From positions 1 through 64,000 of the forward strand of contig SJRY01000258.1 in the NCBI GenBank assembly GCA_011319805.1: 64,000 nucleotides of DNA. The letters run 5' to 3'. The notes beneath the pieces were generated by a model, which was not told where the DNA came from, made no database searches, and was given only the letters and a program-made list of their open reading frames with translations. Each line of letters starts with the position of its first letter. Position 1 is the first letter of the stretch. This DNA comes from Macrocybe gigantea. Its lineage: Eukaryota > Basidiomycota > Agaricomycetes > Agaricales > Callistosporiaceae. A program made the position numbers and the translations under genes. This document shows, piece after piece, positions 11,787 through 24,474 of this stretch.

Positions 11787-12867
11787 ATTCCATCGTTCTA
11801 TGAGTCTGTTGCATTGTACTATGTATGATCTGCAAGAGGTTGAACGCTGTTCATAAAGAGCTGTGATCGCAGCACGGCCCGGCTTCTCCTTGGATTACTT
11901 GGCAAGTTGCTGCACCTACAAATGGACCCGGACGGATCAAAAAAAAACATCCGTTCTCATCACAACCGACGCCGGTAGGCATACATATGGACAAACACGA
12001 ATCAAACATGTCGACATCATGACGCGTTCGTTGTTGGTGACGACCAGCAACCATCTCATAATCTGCATCGCCTTCGATATGCTTGGCCTACGGGCCGGAT
12101 ATCTAGTGGCAAGTTACTCCTTTGGGAGATTATTTTCAGTCGTCTTTGCCACAGCCTGTGAAGAGCCGGGAAATGGACGACGAACACGGATGCTTAGTAT
12201 TCAGCAGCGAGTGGCACAGGTGTTCCAGCTCCGGCCAGTCGCTGTGGCCTCAGGTCCGAACGGACTTTCGGCTTTTCTGCCCTGCATGGTCTCGAGTCTG
12301 TCTCTCCATCTCCATACACAAATGCATAATTTGATCAATGATGAGATGATGAAAATATCAAGAATTAATTCCGGTTCGTGAAGGGCCGTTAACGGGAAAG
12401 ATGCCAATGCAACATCACCGCAAGCTTTGGGCTATACACATACGGTTGCTTCAACACAGGTGAAGAGGCTGCGTATATTTTTGATCGTTTCCTGGTTGGC
12501 ATAACCACCGGGAAACGGGCATCTCGAAATGGCTGCCTCGTCCAAGTACTTAAGCCGGCTGGTATGCGATCTGTTCTACCAGACTCGAACAGGCTGGCCT
12601 GAGACTGATATCCTGCTCAACCTCATCTTTCACGACTAGTGACGACACTTCACGACCTAGATCCAGCGCTCCAAAAAAACCGCACTCCATCCACTCCACT
12701 CCACGCGCTTCATCTTCATTCATCTGCTCCGTCGAGGCACCAAAGCAGACACTCGATAGACGCCTTCGCTGCATACAACGCGCAGTTTCACAACTTGACG
12801 CCGTTCACTCATCCGAGTCTCGTCTTCGCACCTCTCTCCCACAGACTTGAAACACTTCGTATCGACA
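11787..12867 (+). other. Long intergenic region
   Basis: About 1.1 kb between the DUF6535 gene and the Tyr/Pro-rich gene. It probably holds the promoter and 5' UTR, possibly with introns, of the latter. The last 250 bases are C-rich and stop-poor but show no recognisable protein. Confidence 0.4.
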
Positions 12868-13193
12868 ATGTACGCTTCCTCGTACGTTCCCAGTGCTGCC
12901 GGCAGCGTCATAGTCCCGGCCAGCTCATATGCAGGATCACACTATGGCTATGGCCGCGCTATTCTGGGTCATACTACGTCCCCCCGCAGCCGTACTATCC
13001 TCCTCCGATGGCAGCTCCCACGTACGCTCCTTCTCCCATCGTCGTTCCGACGGCGTCCTATAGGCCGTATTCCTATGCGGCCCCTCCAGTCCCTTACTAT
13101 GGCGGTTCTTCCCCAACCATCATCATTTCCAAGGGCAGACGCTCTCATAGCCGCCATCGCTCCCGCCACGGGCGCTGGTATGACTACTTCTAA
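12868..13193 (+). CDS. Small Tyr/Pro/Ser-rich protein with basic C-terminus
   Basis: About 109 residues starting MYASSYVPSAAG. The composition is strongly biased: Tyr, Pro, Ser and Val dominate, with repeated YVPP, YYPPP and YAAPPVPYY motifs. A basic tail GRRSHSRHRSRHGRWYDYF precedes the stop at 13191-13193. There is no signal peptide or membrane segment, so the protein is probably intrinsically disordered. The frame slips near 12958 (GYGR to SGSYYVPP), as if one G were missing from the GCGG run; both sides keep the same composition. I do not recognise a family with known function. The Arg/Ser/His tail could bind nucleic acid, but that is only inference. Confidence 0.6.
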
Positions 13194-13612
13194 GCGTCGA
13201 AGCCATGCGCCAGGATGCGGCCACTGTAGGATATAAATAGCTGGGGCAAAGTAACGATGAGAGACATCCTGGGAGACAGTAATGGCATTTCAGAGTGGCT
13301 TGTGGTTAGTATGAAGTCGGAACATTGTACGAATAGCAAGATTGTACTTTACAGTCAGTGACATATGTTTATGAATGGCATCCTTCCGCCGAGGTATTTT
13401 GAGCATTTCCAGAAACACGGATAATAAGGTAAAGTTCCTTATTAGCACCCTTAAACCCTCGATAGCGACATGGAGAATAATTAGAGTAATGCGTAAAAAG
13501 AATGCTATGCCAGTTAGGTAGAGGTGCCAAGATGAAAGAGAAAATGAGGAACAATGAAATATTTCGTGATGTCATGAGTCGACTTTTCTCTGCCACTTCG
13601 CCAAACAACACG
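13194..13612. other. Intergenic, convergent genes
   Basis: Spacer between the 3' ends of the Tyr/Pro-rich gene (+) and YPP1 (-). A TATAAATAG stretch near 13233 is on the plus strand just after the stop codon and has no gene to serve. No ORF of note. Confidence 0.5.
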
Positions 13613-16600
13613 TTAGATGCACCACCCAATAGCAGAGGCGATCTCTCGTATACCACGCTTCTCCGAGAGCTCTAACGCACGCTTCAGACACTCCCGCTCA
13701 CGGTCCTTGCGGCCTTGCAAGCCATATGCTTTGGCAAGGAAGTACCATGCTTCGGGCACGTCCCATCCTGGACCTTGTGTCAAGTGGGAAAGTAAGCCCG
13801 CAGCTAAATCCACGTTGATAGAACAGGTGGACTCGTTTGCGGAATTCCTGGTCTCTTCGTCGGAGAGATAAAGTCGTGCGAGGTGAACAGAGGCCGAAAC
13901 ATCATCCTGGGATATGAAGAGAGCCTTCTTCAAAGCCTCGACGGCTTGCTGACGCAGTCCCAGAGCGTAATGGTACAGGCCGAGCTGAAGTATGAGAGAA
14001 CATATCACAGACCAATCGCATCGCAATTGATGATTCGCGTACCTGCACCCAAACCGCCGGGTTGCTTTCGTCACGCACTTCCGCTTCCTGTATAGCGCCC
14101 CTGGCCTGTTCAATCTTACCTAGACGCCGGAACGTGGCGGCAGACATGAGCCACGCATCAGCAAGGAGTCTGTTTAGGCGAGACAATCTGTTGTTGACTT
14201 TAACTTCTTGCGGAGGGGTCGCAGGAGGTGGAGGAGGCGGCGGGGACTCGGTGGGAGTACGGTCATCCGCAGTCGTTATCGAGCTAATCCTCCGACGGGA
14301 GTGAATCGAGGATGCTTGGTAATGTGTTTGACGGAATACGGCATGGAAATCTGATAAAAAGGTAAGCAGGGTATTGTTGCATGGACAGACAGAAGAAATC
14401 ACCAGGCGATGAAATTGTCCTGCGCAGACTGTTGTTCCGAACAACGCCGTGGCCGATTTTCTTCGAGATCGTGGTGATTGTGACCTGCCCTTTATGCACT
14501 CTATTTTTGAGCATTCTTTGCATTTTCTTCGACCTAGATCTCTGACGATCCACCGACGAGGAGCGCTTCGGTTGCAGGCCACCGTTGGTCATCTTCTCTG
14601 GTACTGGTGGGATGGGCATAGACTCGACCTCAGGCGTGGCCGGCGAGATTGTGATGGGTATAGGTGACAGTGTGTCAGTTTTCTCTTGTCGATCCGGGTG
14701 CACAGGTGCAGGTGCAGGTGTCTCATTTGAAACCTTTTCAGACAGAGGGTGCGAGACGAAGGACCTTGCTTTCTCCACGGAGCGCCTACTGAAGTCCCCT
14801 GATGCTCGAGGAGTTTCTATACGTGAAATCTCTAAATCACTGGAAGGCGAGAGAACAAATTAAAACTCACGTTCTGTGGCAGTCCCTCTGGCTTCTGCAA
14901 TCCATGAAAAGACGTCTACCCACTTCAACTCTGCTCCTTCAGCGCCATCCATCACCTCCTTCAGGGCCACCTGCGTCATTCTCAGCTGCAGAGCGTATTC
15001 AAACACTTCTTGCTTCGATGGCAAGGGGTGGTCTGGTAAATGCTTCAACAAAGTAGACGGCCCAATCATGTAGCTGGCCCCAGGTGCGAGAAGGGAGAGA
15101 GGGCCTTGGGTTGGTTGGTCGGAGCCTGCATCTGGATTACACGTGCTGCCATCGCTTTCACTTGCAGAGGGCGCTGCTACTGGTATGGACGTGGCATCGG
15201 AACCACTTTCTCCACGCACTGTGGTATCCTGGCTGCCTGGGGTATCGTTCTCATTACCCTCATCGCTGCCTCCTCCAACTTCACCCAGCTCGGCCCCTCG
15301 TTCTAGGATCTCGCTAGCAGCCTTCCATCTCTCGCTTGCGGCAAGCAATAACCCTAGAAGATGCCAATACCGCGTCTCCGTAGAATCACCTTCAACGGCG
15401 AGTCCTGCATACTCGATAGCTTCAGCAAGATCTTGCGAAGGACCAGGGCGCGCAAAGGACAGGGCCAGATGGAAATATCCAGAGGGCGTCGCGTGGCCTT
15501 GGACAGATCTCAGAAGGGCGGCGTGTGCGTCAGTAAGGCGTTTTGATCGCGTGCGTGGATGTTGCTCTGTTGTTGTTCTGAGCATAAGAAGGCCAAGTGT
15601 CTCACAGACGCGCATATCATCGTACCTTTCAGAGCCATGACCGAATTCCATATGCCCTCCGCAAGGTCAACGCTGGCCACCAAACACTCATCATCTAGGT
15701 TGAGCCGCGTTCTTGCCTTTTCAAGGCACTTCCCAGCCTCTCTGGCATCGGCAATGCCCTCACGGCCGTAAGTCGCTGAGGCAGACTTGCAGAGCATCCG
15801 AGCGCCCCATACCAACGTTCCCACCCAAGACCTGTTGTCGTCCGTCCAATCGCTCGGTGTCTCATTGTTGGCCTGCCATGCGTTCCCAACCACTTGCATA
15901 TAGACTCCGAGAGTCCTCTTGGCCAACGCTATATCCCCAGATGCATACAAGAGGCGGGTCATGTGCCTGTATATGCGGTGCGAATTGAATGTTAGACGTG
16001 TTGCCCACCAAAGCACCTTTGATGGGTAAATTAGACAAGGTTGGAAATGAACAATGTGCAGCAAAGTGAACTGACATCCAGAACCCAGCCCGCATAATCT
16101 CCGACGCTGCCGGCAGCTTCCCAAATCCCAACGCAAAGGTCGACGAAATCCTCCACTTTGATGTTCCGTTCGCCAGCTCGAGGGAATGTTGTGCTCACGT
16201 TGAGTACCCCACGATAGTCGTTGATGATTGAACGTACGCGGCTTAGCCACGGTGGAGGCTTGGTAGAGTCGTCATGCAGAACGGGCATTGTAGGGGTCCC
16301 AGGATATCGCAGGATATGCGCTTCCAAGTACAACACCGAAATCGTCGAGCGATGTGCGGTCCGGAAATAAGATGGCCAATATGCGCTGCAGGTGCTGTAT
16401 TGGCTGAGCCACGTCCATATGGAACAGATGTCTCCAATTCCGTCATCCCGAAGGTCGCTGGTTCTAGCCGAAAGGACAATGGCTCTCCACAAAAGCCGTT
16501 CTACCCACCGCCAGAGCTCACGATATTGCGTAAAGGATGCGAAGTCGGATTTTCCTGGCGTTGTCGGCGCAGAATTTGGTGCAACGTCAGAGACGATGAG

Positions 16601-17516
16601 GGTTAGGAGCGGCGATACCGCGCTGTAGCACTTGAGGGCCCTCACCGGTTCGGAGGGAGATAGTTTTTCATGTGACATGCCTGTTGGAATGAAGCTATGT
16701 CAGATAACGTGCTAAATGTTAGCACGCGTCTATCGAAAGCAAACTAAAGGAGAAGGGAAGAAGACTGTGGTCTCCACTGAAGGCCAGAGAAGATCTTCAA
16801 AAAGAACGCTTCATACCTTGCAGACACAGGCTTCGCACTGTTTCCGTGGCGGCCCATCCTCGGCCATCTCTGACCTCTGGAGGAGCCGAGTCCGAAAAAG
16901 AAGCAAGACTTCCACCGACAGTAGACGACGAAAGTGAACTCCCAAAATGCTGAAGTCTAGGAGTGCTAGACCTGGTGAGATCGGCCTGTACGGGTATATG
17001 ATCGTGAAGAAGCAAAAGGTCTGGGATGCTTGCGAGGTGCGAGAGGCACTCCGACGGATTCCCGAGAGCATATGCATAGTAAGCTAATGCAAATTGGACA
17101 GACTGGCATACTTCGTTAATTAAGTGGTAACATGCCATTGGACGGCTACTCACATCCGAGTTCGCCGACTGCAGACCTTTCAATATTTTGTACCCTTCTC
17201 GCGCGTCGTCCTTCCTCTCCTCAGGCAGCATACATTCTCCTCCGAGTCCTAACGGGTATGTTCCAGATCCGGGAGGATTGTCATCGTCTTCGTTGGCCGA
17301 ATTCGCGCCCAATAGCAGCGCCAGCGCTTGGGTCTGAGAAGCGACTTCGGCTACATCCCGAAACCCCTTGCAATGCTTGTTGAATTTCCTAAGCAGCTCT
17401 GACCAGGACAGCGCGGATCCATATGGCGTCTGCGCTGGATTTGGGTCTATCCATCGTCCGGCGGTCAGAGCACCCCGGAGCTGAGTCCAGTAGTGCTTGT
17501 CCTTCTGATGCGACAT
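13613..17516 (-). CDS. YPP1: TPR protein, YPP1/TTC7 family
   Basis: Large tetratricopeptide-repeat protein of the Ypp1 (yeast) / TTC7 (animal) family. With Efr3 it anchors the PI4-kinase Stt4 at the plasma membrane and so supports PI4P supply and endocytosis. The start at 17516 gives MSHQKDKHYWTQLRGALTAG. TPR-like helix pairs are visible along the protein, for example GYFHLALSFARPGPSQDLAE and YWHLLGLLLAASERWKAASE (about 15300-15480), and near the C-terminus LGLYHYALGLRQQAVEALKK and PEAWYFLAKAYGLQGRKDRE. The central part (about 14300-15250) is a low-complexity Ser/Pro/Thr linker, as in other fungal members. Several small introns are needed (for example around 13990-14040 and 16680-16800); exact boundaries are not all resolved. 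Confidence 0.8.
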
Positions 17517-17608
17517 TGAATGAAGAGATGACTTCAGGGCTGTGACAAGCGTGACGCTAACTCTCCTTGATAAAAGTTTCCTGATATCAGAAGTCACCCT
17601 GTTCTTGC
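17517..17608. promoter_or_regulatory. Bidirectional promoter YPP1 / DPH2
   Basis: Only 92 bp separate the divergent start codons of YPP1 (-) and DPH2 (+). Both core promoters and 5' leaders must share this stretch, or overlap the coding regions. No clear TATA box. Confidence 0.55.
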
Positions 17609-19636
17609 ATGGCGACGGAACATACTGCATTTTCGTCGTCGGGGACGGAGGCAATATCCCGCACGATTGACGTGAAGCCGGATCAATCAACGAACAACCT
17701 CTCACCAGCGGAATTCAACGACTTCTATGAGATTGAAAGAACAGTAGAAGAGATCAAACGTGGAGATTACAGACGAGTGAGAGACACTGCACTATATGGC
17801 GTAAAGTAGGATCGTATATGACTAGCCATTGTTCAGATAGCACTCCAATTCCCGGACGAGCTTTTGCATGCATCTGTTCCGGTTTATAAACAATTGAGAT
17901 CGAGACTTGGAACTGGACGAGAACTCTATGTCCTTGCGATACATCATATGGAAGGTATGGCAACGGCGTATGGATCCCTGCATGCATTGAGGTTTTCTCC
18001 TAGCTGCTGTGTGGATGAGGTCGCTGCTCAGCATGTGAATGCAGACGTGATGGTACACTACGGCCATGCATGTATGACCCAGTGCGTCTTCTGGGTCTTC
18101 TCTCACTGATAGAGGTTAATTGCGATAAAACTAGGACTTCGCGCCTCCCAGTCATTTACGTCTTCGGCAAGAAGCCTTTGGACGTCAGTCATTGCGTCGA
18201 TACCATCATGCGACTCTACAGCTCCGGTTCTAGCCAATCCAGGGGCAGACTACGGTGGTACTGCGACACAATGTTGTTTACGCACATCAGGCGGGTAAAG
18301 CACGCTGCTATAATCCTCCTTCGGCCATATTAGCCTCATCCGGCTTCAGAAACTATTCTGCGGACATTCAAAGAGGCCCTAGAGCCATTGTCAATTAACA
18401 TCATTTACGAGTCAATTGCAGCGATCACAAGCCCCCGACCCCCAGAACGACTGTCGGATACCGATATAGAGCCGACGAGCGATTTACCATCAAAACATAC
18501 GATCTTCTATATCGGCGGAGAGTCCCTCGGTTTGACCAACATACTGATGACGAATTCAGGATCCAACGTCCGTTAAAGTTTCCATTGTTTCAATCAAATT
18601 CACGCGCCCTAACATTCTCTTAGGTCTTCTCTTATGACCCTTCATCGCGAACTGCCCGTCTAGAGTCATCGAGAACGAATCAGCTTCTCATGCGACGCTA
18701 TGCAGTCCTTCAAAGGGCACGAGATGCTGACGTGTTTGGTATTCTAGTTGGCACCCTCGGTGTAGGTCAGTTCCCGCAGATGTACAGTCGAACTATGAAT
18801 CCCGTTGACTCGTGTAAAGCTTCATATTTGCCCCTCATTCGGCACCTTAGGACTCTTCTAGGGCGGAGCCGCAAAAAAAGCTATACCATCAGCGTCGGCA
18901 AACTAAACCCTTCGAAGCTGGCCAATTTTCTGGAGATCGAGTGCTTCGTTCTTGTCGCATGCCCTGAGAACAGCCTCATTGATTCCAAAGTGAGAACGTA
19001 ATCATCTTTGAACGACTGTTAGAAACCAATTTCCTTCGTAGGAGTTTTATCGCCCGATAGTGACGCCTTATGAACTTGAAGTCGCTCTTCAGGCGGAGTC
19101 AAGCTGGACTGGTCGTTATGTGCTTGACTTCGGGAGGCTTTTGGCTGAACACGCTGCGACATCTGGTATGCTCTCACTCTGCGTTCCTGTAGCTGCCTGT
19201 AACCCTAATTCAAACAGAGGGCGAGGATGCGTTGCCTAACGAGGAGGAAGAGGACCGTCCAGTGTTCTCTCTTGTCACGGGGACATATCGACACGCGAGA
19301 CGATATGGCAGTAAGTCAGATACTTCCGCCGCGCTCTGGGTGCACGTTCAAACAATCGTCACTCAGGGAAAGTCCTTGCACGACCTCAGTCAGATACTAC
19401 AGACGCAGTTGTTCTGCGAAACCAAGACAATGCAGTAGTGAAGCTTTCCGAAAGTGCTGCTGGTACGCATGATCGCGGTAGCCCGAACTGCTGTCTCACT
19501 TTCGGCGTGTCCAGGTCAATTCTTGCAAACACGGAGCTACAAAGGGCTTGAGACACGTATTGGACAGGATGCACCGAGCATGCTTGAGCAAGGCCGGAGT
19601 GGAATCGCGCGGGGCTATCAGGACGACCACCGCTGA
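17609..19636 (+). CDS. DPH2: Diphthamide biosynthesis protein 2
   Basis: Partner of Dph1 in the non-canonical radical-SAM complex that adds the 3-amino-3-carboxypropyl group to a histidine of eEF2, the first step of diphthamide synthesis (cytosol). Motifs: [36 protein letters not shown] after an intron at about 17800-17836, [20 protein letters not shown] (with cluster-region cysteines), [74 protein letters not shown], and the family-typical end [20 protein letters not shown] with IARGY. Breaks near 17938 (before DTSYG) and 18245 (in a GGGG run) each look like one missing G. The 5' end is divergent to YPP1. Confidence 0.92.
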
Positions 19637-19801
19637 GCTGTACTTATTTCTGTAGGCGTGTTTATTACATGACTTTCCCACGGTCTGTTGCGAATCCAAA
19701 ATTTCTGGCACACGGCCTCGCAGACACGCAACATCCTCCGTTGTCCCCGTGTCCGAGGTTATTCCTTCTTTCCTTCCCCTCCTCCATAAAAACTCTTAGC
19801 A

Positions 19802-22243
19802 ATGAGCTCTCAGGAGTCGACGCCGAGCTTTGTCGAGCGCGTCCAGGACTTTGTCTCGGAAAACAAGCGCGCTATCCTCATCGGAACTGCCGCGGCTGTT
19901 CTCGCGGCTGGTGGCGTAGCTTACTATGTCTCCACGTCCTCGAGAGCTCCGTCTACGAGGGATGTTGAAAAGGGTCCGAAGAAGGAGAAGAAGAAGAATA
20001 AGAGCGGGAAGAAGAAAAAGTCGACCAAGGATGTGGAGGGTCCCATCCTTGAGGAGCGGGAACAACCGGCCAAGAGTATGTATTTCGTGTGGTTCAAATG
20101 CTGCCTGTCAAACTCAATGAAATGCCCTGCATGAATAGAGGAGGAGCTCACTCCCGAACAGATTGCCGCCTTGTCGACAGAGGTTAGTCTAGATACCGTA
20201 GTCCTCCGTGGAGCAGGGAAAGAGCCTGACCCGTCTTCTACATTTCCTTCAGGAAAGAACGAAGCTGGCGGCGTCACATAAAGAGTCGGGCAACGCTGCG
20301 TACAAGGACCGCAAGTTCGCACAGGCCGCGGATCTGTATACGCAAGCGATCGCGGTCTCACCCAAACCTGAACCTGTGTTCTACAGTAACCGAGCCGCAT
20401 GTACGTGTCCTGAATATTTGCCGCCTTCCTTGATGCCTTTCCTCATCCTCCAAATGAAGGCTACATCAACATGACACCGCCAAAATACGAGCTTGTGATC
20501 CAGGATTGCGATGAGGCGCTAAAGCTGGACATTAATTATATTAAGGCTTTGAACCGGCGAGCCACTGCACTGGAGGGTCTGCAGCGGTATATGGAGGCTT
20601 TGAGAGGTAACAGTTATTGTCCCTTTCGAGAGACATTTAATTAATTAAACTACTCGAATTTCAGATTTCACTGCGGCGACAATTCTTGACAAATTCTCCA
20701 ACTCTTCCACTGCACAAGCAGTCGAACGAGTCCTCAAGAAGCTCTCAACACAACGCGCTGCCGAAATTCTTTCCGTAAGCCTTGCCTTGGTTGACATCGA
20801 ATGTGATTTCCATAACTCGGTAACCAGAAACGTCAACAACGCCTCCCATCCTTCACGTTCATTTCAGCGTACTATGCTGCCTTCCGTCCGAGTCCGTGCA
20901 ACCGCTTCTAGTACCGAGCTTTAAACGCTTACTCGTCCATGTTCTAGGATCTCATCCCGCTCTACCTGAAAACCCCTCTACTGGTGATAACACGCTAGCG
21001 CTCGCCCTCCAAGCGCTCGACGCAGCTAATTACCCACATGCGGTGTCGCTGATAAATGAGTCCATTGAGCAGGGCATATCAACGGTCGAGGGCAAAGCAG
21101 AGGCTCTTAACCAACGAGGAACATTCAAGTCAGGACCTCAGTCTGCACGATGTATCTTTCCATGTGCTCATCCTGGACTCTATGCAGATTCCTTATGGGC
21201 GATGTTGATGGCGCTAAAGCCGATCTCCAAGAGTCCATCAACCTCATTCCGTCGTACACGCAGAGTCTTGTAAAGATCGCCAGCGTGCACATGGAACAAG
21301 GCGACCCCAAAAAAGCTTTCGAGTGCTTTGACGAGGCAATCAAGCACAACTCTAACGACCCCGACATCTACTATCATCGTGGACAAGGCGAGTCTAGTAT
21401 TGCAATCTCAAACCCTCATGCTATAAGCTAAACTTCTTTCCAGTGCTATTCATCATGAACGAATTTGATAAGGCGGCGGAAAATTATACAAAGTCCACTG
21501 AACTGGACGACAAATTCGTGTTCAGCCACATCCAGCTCGCCGTCGCGCAGTACAAGGCCGGAAACCTAGCCAACAGCATGGCTACATTCAGGCGGACGCT
21601 CAAGGCGTTCCCTCAGCGCAGCGAACCTCATAACTACTAGTACGTACAAAGCTTCCAAGTTTTGATGCGCTGCCTGCCTAACGACTTTTCCCCGACCTGC
21701 AGCGGTGAGCTATTGTTGGACCAGCAACGGTTTGAGGAAGCCGTCGAGAAATTCGAACGAGCTATCGAGCTCGAGAAATCGAAGTCAGTGTTCAATGTCT
21801 ATCCAGAGATAACCTTTCCTGATCATCTCGTGATCTCAAGACCGCCCCCACCGAACGTTCTTCCGCTCGTGAACAAAGGCCTCGCGCTCTACCAATGGAA
21901 ACAGGACATTGGCGCCGCCGAGCGGTGTTGCAATGAGGCATTACGCATCGACCCCGAGTGTGAGGCCGCCGTCGCGACGCTGGCCCAGCTCTGCCTGCAA
22001 CAGAGCAAGATCGAAGAGGCCGTGCGACTGTTTGAGAAGCAGGCCGACCTTGCGAGGAGCGAACCTGAACTCATCAATGCTTTGACGTACCAATATGTGA
22101 GATTTTGCTGAATTCGGCCGCTCTCTTTAATGAAATCAAAATATTGACGGGTTTGGTCATAGGCGTCGATGGCGCAAGTCGAGTTCTTGAAGAACTACCC
22201 GACGATGGGGTCGCAGCTCGCTGCTCTCGCTCGAGGACTCTGA
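19802..22243 (+). CDS. TOM70: Mitochondrial import receptor Tom70
   Basis: Outer-membrane receptor that docks Hsp70/Hsp90-bound preproteins. The N-terminus [17 protein letters not shown] is followed by one membrane segment ([20 protein letters not shown], residues about 24-43), then a Lys-rich linker and TPR motifs ([54 protein letters not shown]). Spliced introns give an uninterrupted protein of about 600 residues ending [15 protein letters not shown]...ALARGL at 22243. One intron starting at 21388 uses GC instead of GT: AG/GCGAGT joins to [11 protein letters not shown]. No frame breaks are needed, unlike several neighbours. Confidence 0.92.
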
Positions 22244-23182
22244 GCCCTCCTCTTGACTTCCTTCGACAGACCCGGGAAGGGCGTCGCCTATTTATTCACT
22301 TTCTATACACGTGAACTGGATTGTGCCGCCCGTCGTACCATTCGCCCGGATGTCGAGCCCTTTCCTTTGCCGACGATTCAAAAAGATGAAGACGACTCGC
22401 CAAAGATTCCTAGACCCTGCAGCGAGTATGAGAAAACAAACTAACATAAAAACTTTCTATGCATCGCCCGTTTAGTCGTCATATTTTGTTTCATTGAATC
22501 AATACCTTACTTCTCGACATTTTCCTGCTTTAAACCTATGTCGCGTTTGTCGAAGCCTTCTTGTTTTTCCTTTTTTCTCTCTTGGTTTCGACATCTCACG
22601 CCAGACCACCGACTCACCGCACATCTCAGTATAAAAATGAAATAATAACGACATCGTTTGCTTCGAATGTGTTGTCATGAGGGGCACAGCGCCACTACCT
22701 GGACTCTGTTCTGATTTTCTTGCCACCGTTTCTACTACATTATATTCGCTCACAATGATTGTTCATTGTTACGAACAGTTACCTAGTGTTTATCCAAACT
22801 TGAAAGGACGAATGTAAGTCTCAAAATGAGCATAGCGGTAGACTCGGAGTCCACCCTCATCCAAGGAAATCCTGCTAGCGATGCTGTTATTCGAGGTGCT
22901 CCGCATCGTCTTGAATAAATTACCCTTAGCCTACTCTCTGTTCTGACTGGTCTAGTGGACTGCTGCAAATAACCTTCTGCATGCATAACATTGCAAACTG
23001 CCCGTTCCAGTTCACCACTCTGTCAAGCTTGACTGGGACCAGTGCCTAATCAATGTGTTGTCCTCTGACTTGCTCATCGCTGATATATGATATATGGCGC
23101 CAGAGCATAGCTAAAGCGCAATCACAACTTGCATGTATATCAAAGGGCTAAGCTGAATGAGAGGAATACAGCTTTTCGTGCT
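22244..23182. other. Intergenic, convergent genes
   Basis: About 940 bp between the 3' ends of TOM70 (+) and the cysteine-rich secreted protein gene (-). The open frame just after the TOM70 stop (to 22444) is most likely 3' UTR. No other feature recognised. Confidence 0.45.
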
Positions 23183-23648
23183 TTAAGAGCAGACACGTCC
23201 GTTGGGGCAGCATCCCCTCTGCCCGGTGTGGCTTATCCAGCACTGCCAGCTGACGAGGTCGAGTTAGTCGTTGATATGTATGGCTACACGCCTCATCAAC
23301 TTACCCTGCCCTGCAGCAATTGCCTGCGTCCGAATCAACCAAAGGTCAGCATAAAGCTCATGTAGACCAGAAAGAAAACGAAAGCTTACCGTCCGAGCAA
23401 CATTCGCCTCCGAGAGGGCAGCAGCGACCAGTGTTGCTACAATAGCCGTACCCAGACGGGCAGCCCTGGCGCGTCTCGAGGAGTCCGCGCACGCCGACCT
23501 CTCGCGTCGCAGCTTGGACGGATTCAACGTAGGGCTCGAGCTCGGCGTATACGACGTCAGCGTTGTCCGCATTATTCTCGGTGCCCGCGGAGACCCTGAG
23601 CGCGCTGAGCAGGGCGACAGCGAGAGCAGAAACGAGTTTGAATTGCAT
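23183..23648 (-). CDS. Small cysteine-rich secreted protein
   Basis: Starts with a clear signal peptide (MQFKLVSALAVALLSALRV, cleavage near SAG). An acidic linker comes next, ending in a possible Kex2-like site (LLETRQ). The cysteine-rich core is GCPSGYGYCSNTGRCCPLGG then ECCSDG (about 23395-23460). An intron from GTAAGC near 23391 leads to a short exon GNCCRAG. A second intron leads to a last exon containing GQRGCCPNGRVCS and the stop at 23183-23185. The double-Cys pattern CCPxG...CCPNG matches a common basidiomycete family of small secreted proteins of unknown function. The gene at 60748-61571 carries the same motif. Exon boundaries after the first intron are inferred from motif continuity. 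Confidence 0.65.
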
Positions 23649-23727
23649 CGTCGAAACAGATGAGTGCGAAGAAACTGGAAGTGCAAAGCACGGAGCTTGG
23701 GGAGGGACCTTCAGGTTGGTCTGACCC

Positions 23728-23734
23728 TTTTATA
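23728..23734 (-). promoter_or_regulatory. TATA box of the secreted-protein gene
   Basis: TATAAAA on the minus strand, about 80 bases before the ATG at 23648. It is a plausible core promoter. Confidence 0.45.
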
Positions 23735-24474
23735 CGCGAGCCCGTTGCTCTGAAACGATTTGTAGCTATTGTCTATACAGCGCTCAAGACCTCATGAGGC
23801 GCGTACTATTTCTGTACAGGATCGGATCCTTGCTCGGCTGCCGTAACGGATCCTAGAAGAAAACAACCTTGTGAACAGCGCTGCGTGGACGCTATGCAGC
23901 AACGAATGGCAGTTCTGAATCTTTTTTTAGTTTTGACGCTCCTTGGATCCGTTTCTTCAGGCAGTCATTGCAAAGAGATTATTGATAAGCATCGAGCGGC
24001 GGTCCTCAAGAGCTCCAAAAGCATCGCTTGCCTTGATCGAAGTGACGTACAAGAACGATGATAATAATCTCTGCCGTCTTTCGTTGTTCGGGGTTTCTGT
24101 GGACGTGTTGCAATCACCCCAACAAGGCTATGGGTGTCTGATGAGTGAGTAAATGAGGGAAACAATTGAAGAAGCCGTCGTACTAGTGGGGTGGCCGCCA
24201 GCGAGACGACGACGACGATACTCTGTGCTATTTCCGAGGGAGTGCCTCATTCCCTACTCCAATATTGGCCTATCAAAGGGCATCAAGGGCTAGAGAAGGC
24301 CTAGCCTGGCTGCGCTTCCTCCTTGTCCAGGTTAGCGGCAAAGACCCTCGAGGAATATCAGCACAAGTCACAAGTTAACCACATGCCAAGGGATAGCTTT
24401 CCACTAGACGATTGTGCTTTTCTTTTCTAATCAGAGTCGTACACACTCGTTTGATTTGCTATTTGACCATAGCC

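Noticed and set aside
22253..22444. 63-codon frame after TOM70
   Set aside because: It begins 10 bases after the TOM70 stop, has no domain, and is best explained as 3' UTR.
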